DNA from: JAYWGN01 sp043778255
Lineage (GTDB): Bacteria; Bacteroidota; Bacteroidia; Chitinophagales; Chitinophagaceae
Direction: 5' to 3'
DNA: 64,000 bases
Assembly (NCBI GenBank): GCA_043778255.1
Contig: JAYWGN010000046.1
Location: 62,001 to 126,000 of the forward strand
Part shown: positions 35,667-44,973 of the stretch, piece after piece
Layout of the letters: every line of letters starts with the position of its first letter
How positions within the stretch are numbered: position 1 is the first letter of the stretch
Notes under the pieces: generated by a model
What the model saw: the letters and a program-made list of their open reading frames with translations, nothing else
What the model was told of the DNA's origin: nothing
The model's database searches: none
Position numbers and translations under genes: made by a program

Positions 35667-36776
35667 ATGGAAACAACTAATACTACACCTATAGCACATT
35701 TATTATTAGCCGATGGTACTTATTTGCAAGGCAAAGCCTTTGGTTATAGGGGTACCGCCACTGGCGAAATATGCTTTAACACAGGCATGACGGGTTACCA
35801 AGAAGTATTTACCGACCCAAGTTACTATGGACAAATAATTATAATGAATGCTGCACACATAGGCAATTATGGCACAAAACAAACCGATGTAGAAAGCCAA
35901 AGTGTAAAAGTAAAAGGAGTAATTGCCCGTAGCTTGGAAACCAAATATAGCCGCTCCATGGCCGACGATGATTTGAACAATTACCTAACCCATCACAAAA
36001 TTGTAAGTATACATGGGCTTGATACAAGAGCTTTGGTAGCATATATACGTAACAAAGGTGCTATGAACTGTATTATAAGTAGCACAGAGCACGACCTTGA
36101 AGTATTAAAAACCCAACTAGCACAAGTACCAAGTATGCATGGGTTGGAGCTTGCTAGCATAGTAAGTACACCCACTGCATACACACTTGGCGATGCCAAC
36201 TCAACCCTACGTATTGCCGTACTCGATTACGGAGTTAAAGAGCATATATTACAATGTATGACGGAGAGAGGAGCCTACCTCAAAGTGTTTCCTGCCAAAA
36301 CAAGTTTGGAGGAGTTAAAAGTATTTAACCCTTGTGGTTACTTTATAAGCAATGGCCCTGGCGACCCTTCAAGTATGCAATATGCTATTGATACAGTACA
36401 GCAAATATTAGCCGAAAACAAGCCAACATTTGGTATATGCCTTGGGCATCAATTAATAGCATTAGCCAATGGTATAAGCACTTACAAAATGCAAAATGGA
36501 CACCGTGGGCTTAACCACCCTGTACTTAACTTGCATACCCTACAAAGCGAAATAACTACACAAAATCATGGCTTTGCAGTAGATGCTACAAGTATTGCCA
36601 ACAATAGCAATGTAACGGTAACACACCGCAACTTAAACGATGATAGTATAGAAGGTATAAGGCTTAACAACAAACCCACATTTAGTGTGCAATACCACCC
36701 CGAAGCCACACCTGGCCCACATGATAGCCGTTATTTGTTCGATCAATTTATTGCACTAATTAAAGAAAATATGTAG
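35667..36776 (+). CDS. carA: Carbamoyl-phosphate synthase small subunit
   Basis: The 369-residue glutaminase subunit supplies ammonia to CarB for carbamoyl phosphate used in arginine and pyrimidine synthesis. The N-terminal domain has GEICFNTGMTGYQEVFTDPSYYGQI. The class I amidotransferase triad is C258 in GICLGHQ, H344 and E346 in QYHPEA. Length is normal. carB is not adjacent, a common situation in Bacteroidota. The gene is divergent from kynA with 146 bp between the starts, and heme A synthase follows 53 bp later. Confidence 0.96.
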   Translation: METTNTTPIAHLLLADGTYLQGKAFGYRGTATGEICFNTGMTGYQEVFTDPSYYGQIIIMNAAHIGNYGTKQTDVESQSVKVKGVIARSLETKYSRSMADDDLNNYLTHHKIVSIHGLDTRALVAYIRNKGAMNCIISSTEHDLEVLKTQLAQVPSMHGLELASIVSTPTAYTLGDANSTLRIAVLDYGVKEHILQCMTERGAYLKVFPAKTSLEELKVFNPCGYFISNGPGDPSSMQYAIDTVQQILAENKPTFGICLGHQLIALANGISTYKMQNGHRGLNHPVLNLHTLQSEITTQNHGFAVDATSIANNSNVTVTHRNLNDDSIEGIRLNNKPTFSVQYHPEATPGPHDSRYLFDQFIALIKENM

Positions 36777-36829
36777 TAGCTGTTAACAATTACACTACAT
36801 TATTTGTTACATAAGGACTACTATATATT

Positions 36830-37768
36830 ATGAGCAGTTATATAAAAAATTGGAAAAAAAAGTTTGCCGTATTCATATTTATTTATGTGCTTATAGTAAT
36901 ACTTGCAGGTGGTATAGTACGTACCACACAAAGTGGCATGGGCTGCCCCGATTGGCCCACTTGCTTTGGCCAATGGATACCACCTACCAATGTAAGCGAA
37001 CTACCTGCCAACTTCGAAAGCTATCTGCGTAAGCAAGATATTGACCACACCTTTAACGTGTACCATACTTGGATAGAAGCCATAAACCGTTATATTGCTG
37101 CACTGCTAGGAGTGTTTGCTGTACTGCAATGTATATTATTTTACAAAGTAAAAAAAACATATAGAAAAGTATTTACTACATCACTTATATTTTTAGCATT
37201 AGTTATAATTACCGGCTTATTTGGCGCCATAGTAGTAAGGCTTAATTTGGCACACCTTAGTATATCGGTACATTTGTTATTAGCGTTATTATTGCTTATA
37301 ACACAATTATATTTATTGGTAAATGCGTATGCTATACAACCAATTGCCATTACAATTAAATCAAAAAAAATATTGTACCTAACTGCTTTAATCATTACAA
37401 TTCAATTTGTATTAGGTACTATAGTTCGTATGCATGTGGATGATGTAAGTAAGGCTTTACAATACACTAACCGCCAACTTTGGTTGGTTGATATGCCGTT
37501 GGTTTTTGTAATACACCGTAGCTTTAGTTGGTTAGTAATGGGCAGTATTATGTACTGTTATTTTCATTTTAAGCAAACAGCTTTTAAAAAATATACACTC
37601 GTATTACTACTATTAGCAGTAGCCAATGTTACACTGGGTGTTATAATGTACTACAACAATATACCTGCACTAGCACAGCCTTTGCACTTATTATTAGGCA
37701 CTATGGCACTGGCCTATATGGTGTACTTGTTGCTTATAACCAAAATACAAAAGGCAGCAACTATTTAA
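36830..37768 (+). CDS. ctaA: Heme A synthase (COX15/CtaA family)
   Basis: A 312-residue membrane enzyme with eight predicted helices that oxidises the heme o methyl group to make heme a for cytochrome oxidase. It has the family features GGIVRTTQSGMGCPDWPTCFG in the first periplasmic loop and heme-liganding histidines in VYHTWIEAINRY, HLSISVHLLLALL, VIHRSFSWLVMG and QPLHLLLGTM. Length and helix order fit COX15. It lies between carA and the membrane patatin gene. The oxidase genes are not in the window. COX15 and CtaA subtypes cannot be fully separated by eye. Confidence 0.93.
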   Translation: MSSYIKNWKKKFAVFIFIYVLIVILAGGIVRTTQSGMGCPDWPTCFGQWIPPTNVSELPANFESYLRKQDIDHTFNVYHTWIEAINRYIAALLGVFAVLQCILFYKVKKTYRKVFTTSLIFLALVIITGLFGAIVVRLNLAHLSISVHLLLALLLLITQLYLLVNAYAIQPIAITIKSKKILYLTALIITIQFVLGTIVRMHVDDVSKALQYTNRQLWLVDMPLVFVIHRSFSWLVMGSIMYCYFHFKQTAFKKYTLVLLLLAVANVTLGVIMYYNNIPALAQPLHLLLGTMALAYMVYLLLITKIQKAATI

Positions 37769-37808
37769 TTTTTTGTAAGTTTGTAGGGTTAACCTATAAT
37801 GTCATATT

Positions 37809-40028
37809 ATGCTTACAGCAAAACAATGGTTCTCTAACTTTTGGTACTCGTTTCCTGTTCAATTATTTTTATTGCATTTTAAAAAACACCAATTAGTACT
37901 CTTGTATTGGGCTATTTTGTTTGCTACGGTAGGGGGTAGTTTCATGAAAATGTTTGGTGCCAATTCTCTTTTTTTAGCTCCCGAATATTTGGATACTGTT
38001 AATGGTATAGGTACAGCAATGGTAGGTGCTGCTGTAGGTGTATTTATAATGAGTTGGAATATTACCACATTTATATTGTTTAGTAAACACATCAAATTTT
38101 TGGCTACCGCCAAAAGACCTTTTGTAACTTACTGTCTCAATAATTTTGTAATTCCTTTAAGTTTTTTGTTATATTACTTGTACAAAGCAATTTGTTATGG
38201 GTTATACAATGAGTTATTTAGTGTAAGCAAAATAATAGAATTGAGTCTTGGTTTTTTATTAGGCTTTACGCTAAATGGAGTAGTGTTATTTGCATACTTT
38301 TTTAAAGCCAATAGCTCCATAGCCAAACGTATAAAACCTATACTAGGCAAAGCTTACATAGCGTATATTGACAATAATAAACAAGCCCATATAACCACAC
38401 CAAGTGAGTTGTTAAAGGTGAAAACTTACTTACTCAATATACGAAAAACTGCTTTGGTAAGGCAAGTACAACATTACAATAAGTTATATATACAAACAGT
38501 GTTTAACCGTCACCATTTAGCATCGGTAGTGTTAATAATATTAGCTTTCTTTTTTTTAATTGGCATTTCCTTTTTTTTAGATAATAAATTTTTTCAAATA
38601 CCTGCTGCTGCAAGTATTACCGTTTTTTTTGCTATACTTATTTCATTATTTGGTGCATTAGCTTATTTTTTACAAAACTGGAGTTTGCCATTTACAATCA
38701 TTATTTTTTTATTAATAAATGCATTGTACACCCACCAAATAATAGACCCTACCAATAAAGCATTTGGGCTTAATTATACTACTGCTACAAGGCCACAATA
38801 TAATGATACTGCAATACAACAACTTTGTACTACAGCAAAAGTTGCTGCCGATAAAGCTACTATGCTAGCAATACTTAACCGGTGGAAACAACAACAAACT
38901 AATAGTAAACCTATTATATACTTTATAAATGTAAGTGGTGGTGGCAACCGTAGTGCGGCCTTTACAATGAATGTGCTGCAACGCCTTGATAGCTTAACCA
39001 ATGGCACACTTATGCAGCAAACATTTATGATAAATGGTGCAAGTGGTGGTATGCTAGGTGCAGCATATTACAGAGAGTTGTATTTGCAAAAAAAGTTACA
39101 AAAGCTTAAAAATATAAATACCCCTAACTATGCCGATGATATAAGTAAGGATATGCTGAACCCCATATTTTCGTCATTAGTAGCTAGAGATATTATAAGC
39201 CCTGCACAACAATTTATGTGGCAAGGGCAAACCTACCTTAAGGACAGGGCTTATGCATTTGAACAAAAGCTTAATAGCAATACCCACAATTATTTGAACA
39301 AAAGTGTGGGCGATTATGCCCAATTTGAAAGTAATGCTACCATACCCTTAATGCTATATAATGCTATAGTATTGCAAGATGCCCGTAAAATGATAATTAG
39401 CACACAGCCAATTAGCTATATGATGCAACCCTTTGTAGATAGTACTTACAGCAAAGCTGTACCCGATGCTATTGATTTTACTGCATTATTTGCACAGCAA
39501 AATCCGCTTAACTTAAGGTTGCTTACTGCCTTACGGATGAATGCAACTTTCCCCTATATATTGCCCACAGTATGGCTGCCAACCAACCCAATAATAGATG
39601 TAATGGATGCAGGTATTAAAGATAATTATGGGCAAGAAAACTGTGTACGATTTATTGCCAACTTTGAAGATTGGTTGGTGAAAAATACGAGTAAAGTTGT
39701 ACTCATTACAATACGAGATAGAAAAGTGGGCAATTGGGATAACCCTTATATTACTAATAATTTGATAACTGCAATATCCAAACCGGCTACACAGTTGCAG
39801 TACAATATATTTAAAATGCAGGATTACCAACAAAATGAAACCTTTAGCCTATTGCAAAATAAAATGGGCAAGCAACTACAAAAAGTTGTGTTTCAGTATG
39901 CACCAACTAATCAGCAAAACCATGCTGCATTAAGCTTTCACCTTACCAACACCGAAAAACAATTGATACATGAAGATGTAAATAATACAATAAACACAGC
40001 TAGTTTTCAACAGCTATTAAAACAATAA
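37809..40028 (+). CDS. Multi-helix membrane protein with C-terminal patatin-like phospholipase
   Basis: A 739-residue fusion. The first 330 residues hold about six or seven hydrophobic helices. From about residue 370 a patatin-like lipase domain follows: oxyanion loop SGGGNRSA (near 376-382), nucleophile elbow NGASGG (S412) and catalytic DAG (D600, in VMDAGIKDNYGQ). Both members of the Ser-Asp dyad are intact, so hydrolysis of membrane lipids facing the cytoplasm is likely. No export signal or T9SS tail is present. The gene starts 40 bp after heme A synthase. The substrate is unknown. Confidence 0.85.
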   Translation: MLTAKQWFSNFWYSFPVQLFLLHFKKHQLVLLYWAILFATVGGSFMKMFGANSLFLAPEYLDTVNGIGTAMVGAAVGVFIMSWNITTFILFSKHIKFLATAKRPFVTYCLNNFVIPLSFLLYYLYKAICYGLYNELFSVSKIIELSLGFLLGFTLNGVVLFAYFFKANSSIAKRIKPILGKAYIAYIDNNKQAHITTPSELLKVKTYLLNIRKTALVRQVQHYNKLYIQTVFNRHHLASVVLIILAFFFLIGISFFLDNKFFQIPAAASITVFFAILISLFGALAYFLQNWSLPFTIIIFLLINALYTHQIIDPTNKAFGLNYTTATRPQYNDTAIQQLCTTAKVAADKATMLAILNRWKQQQTNSKPIIYFINVSGGGNRSAAFTMNVLQRLDSLTNGTLMQQTFMINGASGGMLGAAYYRELYLQKKLQKLKNINTPNYADDISKDMLNPIFSSLVARDIISPAQQFMWQGQTYLKDRAYAFEQKLNSNTHNYLNKSVGDYAQFESNATIPLMLYNAIVLQDARKMIISTQPISYMMQPFVDSTYSKAVPDAIDFTALFAQQNPLNLRLLTALRMNATFPYILPTVWLPTNPIIDVMDAGIKDNYGQENCVRFIANFEDWLVKNTSKVVLITIRDRKVGNWDNPYITNNLITAISKPATQLQYNIFKMQDYQQNETFSLLQNKMGKQLQKVVFQYAPTNQQNHAALSFHLTNTEKQLIHEDVNNTINTASFQQLLKQ

Positions 40029-40234
40029 GGCTGTTGTATTTGAAGGGTTCTATTTTAGCCTATAAGGCTACTAAAAAAATAATGTGTATATAATACACAT
40101 TAAATTAAAAATTGTACGTATATTTACTTTTCCAAATATCTTATACAAAGATCAACGTAACTATCAAGATCATCAGTAACTATTAAACTTAGTGTCCTAA
40201 CTAATTTTATTTAACGATTTAAAACAAACTTGAA

Positions 40235-41665
40235 ATGAAAAATTTTCTACTCAATTTGTCAATATTACTATTGGCAACAACAGCAATTTATGCTCAACCC
40301 TCAGCAATGCCAGCAGCTGGCTACCAATGGGTAAAAACTGGTGGTAATACCTACACCGCCGGACCTACATCAACCACTCCTTTTTTTGGTAGTGGTAACA
40401 CACAATTTGGTGTAGCAGGTGATAGTGACCCTGCAAATGCAGCACTCAGTTGTGGTGGCAATGCCGATGGTTTTTATCCTGGTGGCACTACACCTGGTAC
40501 TATTTACAAAAAATTGTTTGGTACTAACAATGGGCTTGACCCTATAACTTTATGTGAGCAAAGGGCACATAACCTTACACAATGGACAAATGCATTTCCT
40601 AACAGTGGCGTAAGTAATGGTGCAATTGTAGGTACTGTGTACTTGCCTACTGCTGCTAACCTTAATATACTTAGTGGCAATAATGCACCTGGTACAGGTG
40701 CAGGTGGTACTAACAACCGTGCTTGGATTATTGGTGGTAATGGTGGTGCAAATACAAGTTCATTTAATGCTAAGGTTGATTATAATGTTGATTGGTCAAC
40801 AGCAGCATTTGGTGGCAAAGCTGGTGGTAGTGGTACACAAACACAAACAGGTAGCTTTAATGGTAACGAACCGGGTGGTAGTAACTACAATCAAGTTGCT
40901 AATTGGACTGCAAATTTTGGGCAATCATTTGCTCAATCATTTGTAATACCAACTAATGTAATATCGGAAACCGGTGGCACATTTGAAGTGAAATATGTAA
41001 GCAACTCCACTGCAAGTGTACTAGCTCGTAACTTTGGCAATGGCGATGGTATGATAGCCCACGACCCTGGTATGGAAGGTAGAGCATCGTTTGTAGTAAA
41101 TTATGATATATGGGAAATACAAAGCATATTGCCATTATACCTCATTAATTTTAATGTAAATAAAGCAACTATTGGTACCCAAATAAATTGGCAAACTAAT
41201 AATGAAACCAATAATGTAGCCTACAATATACAAAGCAGTACCGATGGTATAAACTACACTACTGTAAAAACTATACCCGTTAGCACAACAAGAGTTGGTA
41301 ACTATTATAACTATACTTATAACGATGCTGCACCACTTACTGGTAAAAAGTATTACCGATTGCAAGTACTAGAAACTAATAGTAAGGTTAGTTACTCTAA
41401 AATAATAGCAATACAAAATAATACACCTACCAAATTTGAAATTGTAAATAATGGCGGTAAAAATTATACTATTACCGTGGCAACAAATGCAGTATCGGTA
41501 TTAAATGTATATACTCAAAACGGGCAATTGGTTAATAAATTTGAATTAAACAAAGGCAACACCCTACTCACTATTGACCTTAATAAATATGGCAATGCAC
41601 TATACTTTATAAGCCTACAAAGCCAAGGCGAATTGCCAAAAACTTTGAAAGTTATAGCACAGTAA
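40235..41665 (+). CDS. Secreted protein with type IX secretion C-terminal domain
   Basis: A 476-residue exported protein with a classical signal peptide ending in IYAQ. The middle is Gly/Asn/Thr-rich with low-complexity patches and no recognised catalytic motif. The last 80 residues form a typical T9SS-sorted beta-sandwich with the SVLNVYTQNGQLV and LDLNKYGNALYFISL-like strands, so it should be released or anchored at the cell surface by the type IX system. A further LINFNVNKATIGTQINWQT region before it resembles the linker domain common in such proteins. A terminator follows the stop. Function is unknown. Confidence 0.85.
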   Translation: MKNFLLNLSILLLATTAIYAQPSAMPAAGYQWVKTGGNTYTAGPTSTTPFFGSGNTQFGVAGDSDPANAALSCGGNADGFYPGGTTPGTIYKKLFGTNNGLDPITLCEQRAHNLTQWTNAFPNSGVSNGAIVGTVYLPTAANLNILSGNNAPGTGAGGTNNRAWIIGGNGGANTSSFNAKVDYNVDWSTAAFGGKAGGSGTQTQTGSFNGNEPGGSNYNQVANWTANFGQSFAQSFVIPTNVISETGGTFEVKYVSNSTASVLARNFGNGDGMIAHDPGMEGRASFVVNYDIWEIQSILPLYLINFNVNKATIGTQINWQTNNETNNVAYNIQSSTDGINYTTVKTIPVSTTRVGNYYNYTYNDAAPLTGKKYYRLQVLETNSKVSYSKIIAIQNNTPTKFEIVNNGGKNYTITVATNAVSVLNVYTQNGQLVNKFELNKGNTLLTIDLNKYGNALYFISLQSQGELPKTLKVIAQ

Positions 41666-41698
41666 TACTAAGCAACTACTCAAACATAAACAAACAAT

Positions 41699-41722
41699 AA
41701 TGCCACTATAACAAGTGGCATT
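41699..41722. terminator. Bidirectional terminator between convergent genes
   Basis: A perfect 9-bp stem AATGCCACT/AGTGGCATT with a 6-nt loop sits between the convergent T9SS protein gene and the CDGSH gene, with T-rich flanks on each strand. Confidence 0.85.
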
Positions 41723-41726
41723 GTTG

Positions 41727-42005
41727 TTATAAACTCTTATGGCTACCGTCGCAGTAAGGTGGGTTTTTGGTATGCTTACAATTACACAACCATACTTCTT
41801 TGGTTTCATCAACAGAAAATTTTAAACTTTTAAAAGGCACTATAATTTCCTCATTTATTTCGGTTACTAATTTTTTGTGAGTGCCATCACATAATGTAAT
41901 TTTTTGGCTTAGGCCACAGGTACACCAAGCATAAGTTTTACCTGCCTCTAACACCATTACAGTGGGTGATGTAGCGGCCACTTTAGGCAATTCAATTTGT
42001 TCCAT
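41727..42005 (-). CDS. Double CDGSH iron-sulfur protein
   Basis: A 92-residue protein with two CDGSH-type 2Fe-2S binding motifs: C28-x-C30...C39-DGT-H43 and C74-x-C76...C85-DGS-H89. Each has the 3Cys-1His ligand set, so the protein should hold two clusters, as in bacterial tandem CDGSH proteins. The region before the first motif is short. Its start overlaps the 3' end of meaB by 14 bp, so it is likely cotranslated with it. The physiological role (redox or cluster storage) is unknown. Confidence 0.92.
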   Translation of the reverse strand: MEQIELPKVAATSPTVMVLEAGKTYAWCTCGLSQKITLCDGTHKKLVTEINEEIIVPFKSLKFSVDETKEVWLCNCKHTKNPPYCDGSHKSL

Positions 42006-42906
42006 AAGTATATTTTTTTATAAATGTATATATATTAAAGTCAGCCAACAAATATTCATTGGCAAGTGCATTTTTCAAATCATGTTGTTGCAAGGTTGCC
42101 ATTAGTTGTTGTTGTATTAGTTGGTAGGCTTTAAGGGTAAGCAAATCAAGCTTACGAGTATTGGTAATATTTTGTAATTGGTGTAGTGTTATACTTTCCA
42201 ATAATTCAGTAATGCCAATTTTATGGCTAGCAATTGTTTTTACAATAGGTACATTCCAAGCTGTGTTTTTATATACTGGTGCTAACATTTGCTTTAGGTT
42301 ATGTACAAATATATCGGCTTCGGGTCTGTCGGCTTTATTTACTACAAATATATCGGCTATTTCCATTAGGCCAGCTTTCATTGTTTGCACTTCGTCGCCA
42401 GCCTCAGGTACAAGTGTAACTATGGTTGTATTAGCAAGGCCTGCAATTTCTATTTCGCTTTGTCCTACACCAACGGTTTCTATTATTATATAATCAAATG
42501 CAGCATGTTGTAGTATATCGGTTATCTCTATTATTTTGTAATGCAACCCACCTAGTGAGCCTCTAGTAGCTAACGACCTTATGTAAATATTAGGACTATT
42601 GTACCAGCTACTTAACCTTATACGATCGCCAAGTAATGCACCCTTATTAAATGGTGAGGAGGGATCAATACAAAGTATGGCAATAGTTTTGTTTTGTGTA
42701 ATTAGGTTAGCCACCAAAGCATCTACCAGTGTGCTTTTGCCAGCACCTGGCGGCCCTGTAATGCCCAATATAGGTGTATGGTTACTATGTAATTGTTGTA
42801 AAAAAAGGGAAGATCCTTCCACCTCATTTTCAACTAAAGAAATGGCTCTAGCAATTGCTAAAAAATTTTTATTGGCAACATCTATAAGTAAATTATCCCA
42901 TAGCAT
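41992..42906 (-). CDS. meaB: Methylmalonyl-CoA mutase-associated GTPase MeaB (ArgK)
   Basis: A 304-residue G3E-family GTPase that protects and reloads B12-dependent methylmalonyl-CoA mutase. Walker A GPPGAGKST is at 51-59, followed by CIDPSSPFNKGALLGDRIRL, the switch ETVGVGQSEIEIAGLANTT and the NKADRPEAD specificity motif. Length and order are normal. The mutase genes are not in the window. It is divergent from the O-antigen ligase-like gene with 57 bp between starts, and it overlaps the CDGSH gene at its 3' end. Confidence 0.95.
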   Translation of the reverse strand: MLWDNLLIDVANKNFLAIARAISLVENEVEGSSLFLQQLHSNHTPILGITGPPGAGKSTLVDALVANLITQNKTIAILCIDPSSPFNKGALLGDRIRLSSWYNSPNIYIRSLATRGSLGGLHYKIIEITDILQHAAFDYIIIETVGVGQSEIEIAGLANTTIVTLVPEAGDEVQTMKAGLMEIADIFVVNKADRPEADIFVHNLKQMLAPVYKNTAWNVPIVKTIASHKIGITELLESITLHQLQNITNTRKLDLLTLKAYQLIQQQLMATLQQHDLKNALANEYLLADFNIYTFIKKYTYGTN

Positions 42907-42963
42907 AGTGTAACAAATTTACATCGTTTTTTTGCAAAATATAATATAGTTTTACTACACTTA

Positions 42964-44193
42964 ATGTTACCAATACCAACACATAATAAAGAAAAAATAA
43001 TAGCGCTATTATTGCTAGTACTAGTTTCATCATTATTTATATCGAGGGTGGTGCTGAGTATAGCAACCATTACATTTTGTGCAGTATCAATTGTATTATA
43101 TTACAATAAAATAAATAAAAAATTACTACACCAACATTGGGCAATTATTAGCATTGCTACTATTGTAATACTAACATTATTAAGCGGTTTGTACAGTACC
43201 AATACCACAGAGTGGGCAAGTAGGTTATTGGTTAAAATGCCCTTGATAGTATTACCAATATGTTTGTTAATTATTACAGTTAACCATACAATTATTTACT
43301 TTGTACAAGCCTTATTTATAGTATTAGTTACCATAGGTACTGTATATACTATGAGTATATATTACTTACAACCAGAGGCTACATTACTAGCTTACAACAC
43401 TGCACAAGTACTGCCTACTATACTCAACAACGACCATATACAATATAGTATTACAGTTGTAATTGCACTACTATTACTTACCTACCAACACCAACATATA
43501 CATACCAACCGATTAAAAAATATTAATATTGGTATAGGTATTTGGCTCATTATTTTTTTGCATATATTAATGTGCAAAACTGGTTTGTTGTTATTGTACA
43601 CCACTTTTTTTATGTATGCTTCGCAAAAAAAAGAGTGGCGAAAACCCAAAATTGTACTAAGTATAGTGTTAATTGTAATAGCCTTACCTGTAATTTGTTA
43701 TAACATTTTACCTACGGTAAAAAAAAGAATTGACTACATAAAATATGATTATAGTGTGTATAGCAAAGGCTTACAGCTGCATGGTATGAGTGATGGTGTA
43801 AGGCTTACTAGCCTAAAGGCAGGTGTTAGTATAGTAAAGCAACACCCCATAATAGGTGTAGGGTATGGCAATGTAAAGGCGGCTACTTATAATTATTATG
43901 CTAGCAATACCAATTTGTTACCCTACGAAAAAATATTGCCAAGTTCGCAATATGTAATAGTAGCAGCTGCAACTGGCTTAGTTGGGTTACTATTATTTGT
44001 GGCAAGTTTAGTTAGTGTTTTTTTTGTAAAAAAAATTAGAAAAAATATGTACTTCATAAGTTTTTATATACCTATTTTATTTTCATTTATTTGGGAAATA
44101 CATTTGGAAGGGCAATATGGGGTTTTTATCTTTACTTTTTTTACTGTATGGTTTTATAAATATTGTACACCTACCCAACTGCCTACCCCATAA
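42964..44193 (+). CDS. O-antigen ligase/polymerase-like membrane protein
   Basis: A 409-residue polytopic protein with about ten helices. The conserved Wzy_C region is seen as IVKQHPIIGVGYGNVKAATYN in the large periplasmic loop, followed by SSQYVIVAAATGLVGLLLFV. This layout matches WaaL/Wzy ligases and polymerases, which transfer or extend lipid-linked glycans in the periplasm. The adjacent GT2, coupled through TAATG, supports an LPS role. Ligase and polymerase roles cannot be separated by sequence alone. Confidence 0.85.
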   Translation: MLPIPTHNKEKIIALLLLVLVSSLFISRVVLSIATITFCAVSIVLYYNKINKKLLHQHWAIISIATIVILTLLSGLYSTNTTEWASRLLVKMPLIVLPICLLIITVNHTIIYFVQALFIVLVTIGTVYTMSIYYLQPEATLLAYNTAQVLPTILNNDHIQYSITVVIALLLLTYQHQHIHTNRLKNINIGIGIWLIIFLHILMCKTGLLLLYTTFFMYASQKKEWRKPKIVLSIVLIVIALPVICYNILPTVKKRIDYIKYDYSVYSKGLQLHGMSDGVRLTSLKAGVSIVKQHPIIGVGYGNVKAATYNYYASNTNLLPYEKILPSSQYVIVAAATGLVGLLLFVASLVSVFFVKKIRKNMYFISFYIPILFSFIWEIHLEGQYGVFIFTFFTVWFYKYCTPTQLPTP

Positions 44194-44954
44194 TGGAACT
44201 TACAATTGTAATAATATGCCGCAACGAAATAGCCACTATAGCTGCTACTATACAGGCTGCATTATTAGTAACACCCCATATAATAGTAGTTGACTCCGGC
44301 AGTACCGATGGTACATTAACCTACTTACAAAGCCAACCTATTACTATAATAAATACCACGTGGCAAGGCTTTGGATCAACCAAAAATATAGGTATTGCAG
44401 CTGCCACTACCAATTGGATACTTAGCCTCGATGCTGATGAAATAATAGATACTACACTACGTAATACTATTAAAAACTTACTGCCACAAAGCATTACAAC
44501 TGTATATAAAGTTAACTTTTTAAACTACTTAGGCAATACACCAATATGGTATGGAGAGTGGAGTGGCGATTGGCATGTACGAATATTTAACAAAGCTGTA
44601 GTACAGTGGAACAATGCAACAGTACACGAAACTTTGGTATATAAGCAACCTATAACCACTATAAAACTACAAGGAAAAATACACCACAAAACATCAGTAA
44701 GTATTGCTGCAATGCATACCAAGCTTAATTATTATGCACTACTTAATGCCGAAAAATATTATAAAAATGACAAAAAAAATATTGGGATAAAAAAAATAGT
44801 TTCACCACTATTTAATTTTGTACAAAACTATATAGTAAAGCTCGGTTTTTTAGATGGTAAACTTGGCTTACAAATTGCCTTAGAAAATGCACTATATACC
44901 TACAAAAAATATAAGTATGTGCAACAGTTAAAAAGTACAAAGGCTATTACTTAA
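44193..44954 (+). CDS. Glycosyltransferase family 2, LPS core type (WaaE/KdtX-like)
   Basis: A GT-A transferase of 253 residues. It begins with LTIVIICRNEIATIAATI, then VVDSGSTDGT, the TKNIGIAAATTNWILSLDADE block with the metal-binding DAD, and WHVRIFNKAVVQWNNATVHE, the WaaE/KdtX-specific segment. ATG 44193 overlaps the previous stop and keeps the strand-one motif at the N-terminus; ATG 44163 inside the ligase gene is less likely. The family adds a glucose or similar residue to inner-core heptose, which fits the ADP-heptose genes at 8-13 kb. The donor is inferred. Confidence 0.88.
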   Translation: MELTIVIICRNEIATIAATIQAALLVTPHIIVVDSGSTDGTLTYLQSQPITIINTTWQGFGSTKNIGIAAATTNWILSLDADEIIDTTLRNTIKNLLPQSITTVYKVNFLNYLGNTPIWYGEWSGDWHVRIFNKAVVQWNNATVHETLVYKQPITTIKLQGKIHHKTSVSIAAMHTKLNYYALLNAEKYYKNDKKNIGIKKIVSPLFNFVQNYIVKLGFLDGKLGLQIALENALYTYKKYKYVQQLKSTKAIT

Positions 44955-44973
44955 TTTTTTTTGCCAAGCACTA

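Noticed and set aside
40056..40082. Terminator hairpin after the patatin gene (TAGCCT-ATA-AGGCTA)
   Set aside because: Short stem followed by A residues rather than T residues; too weak to call.
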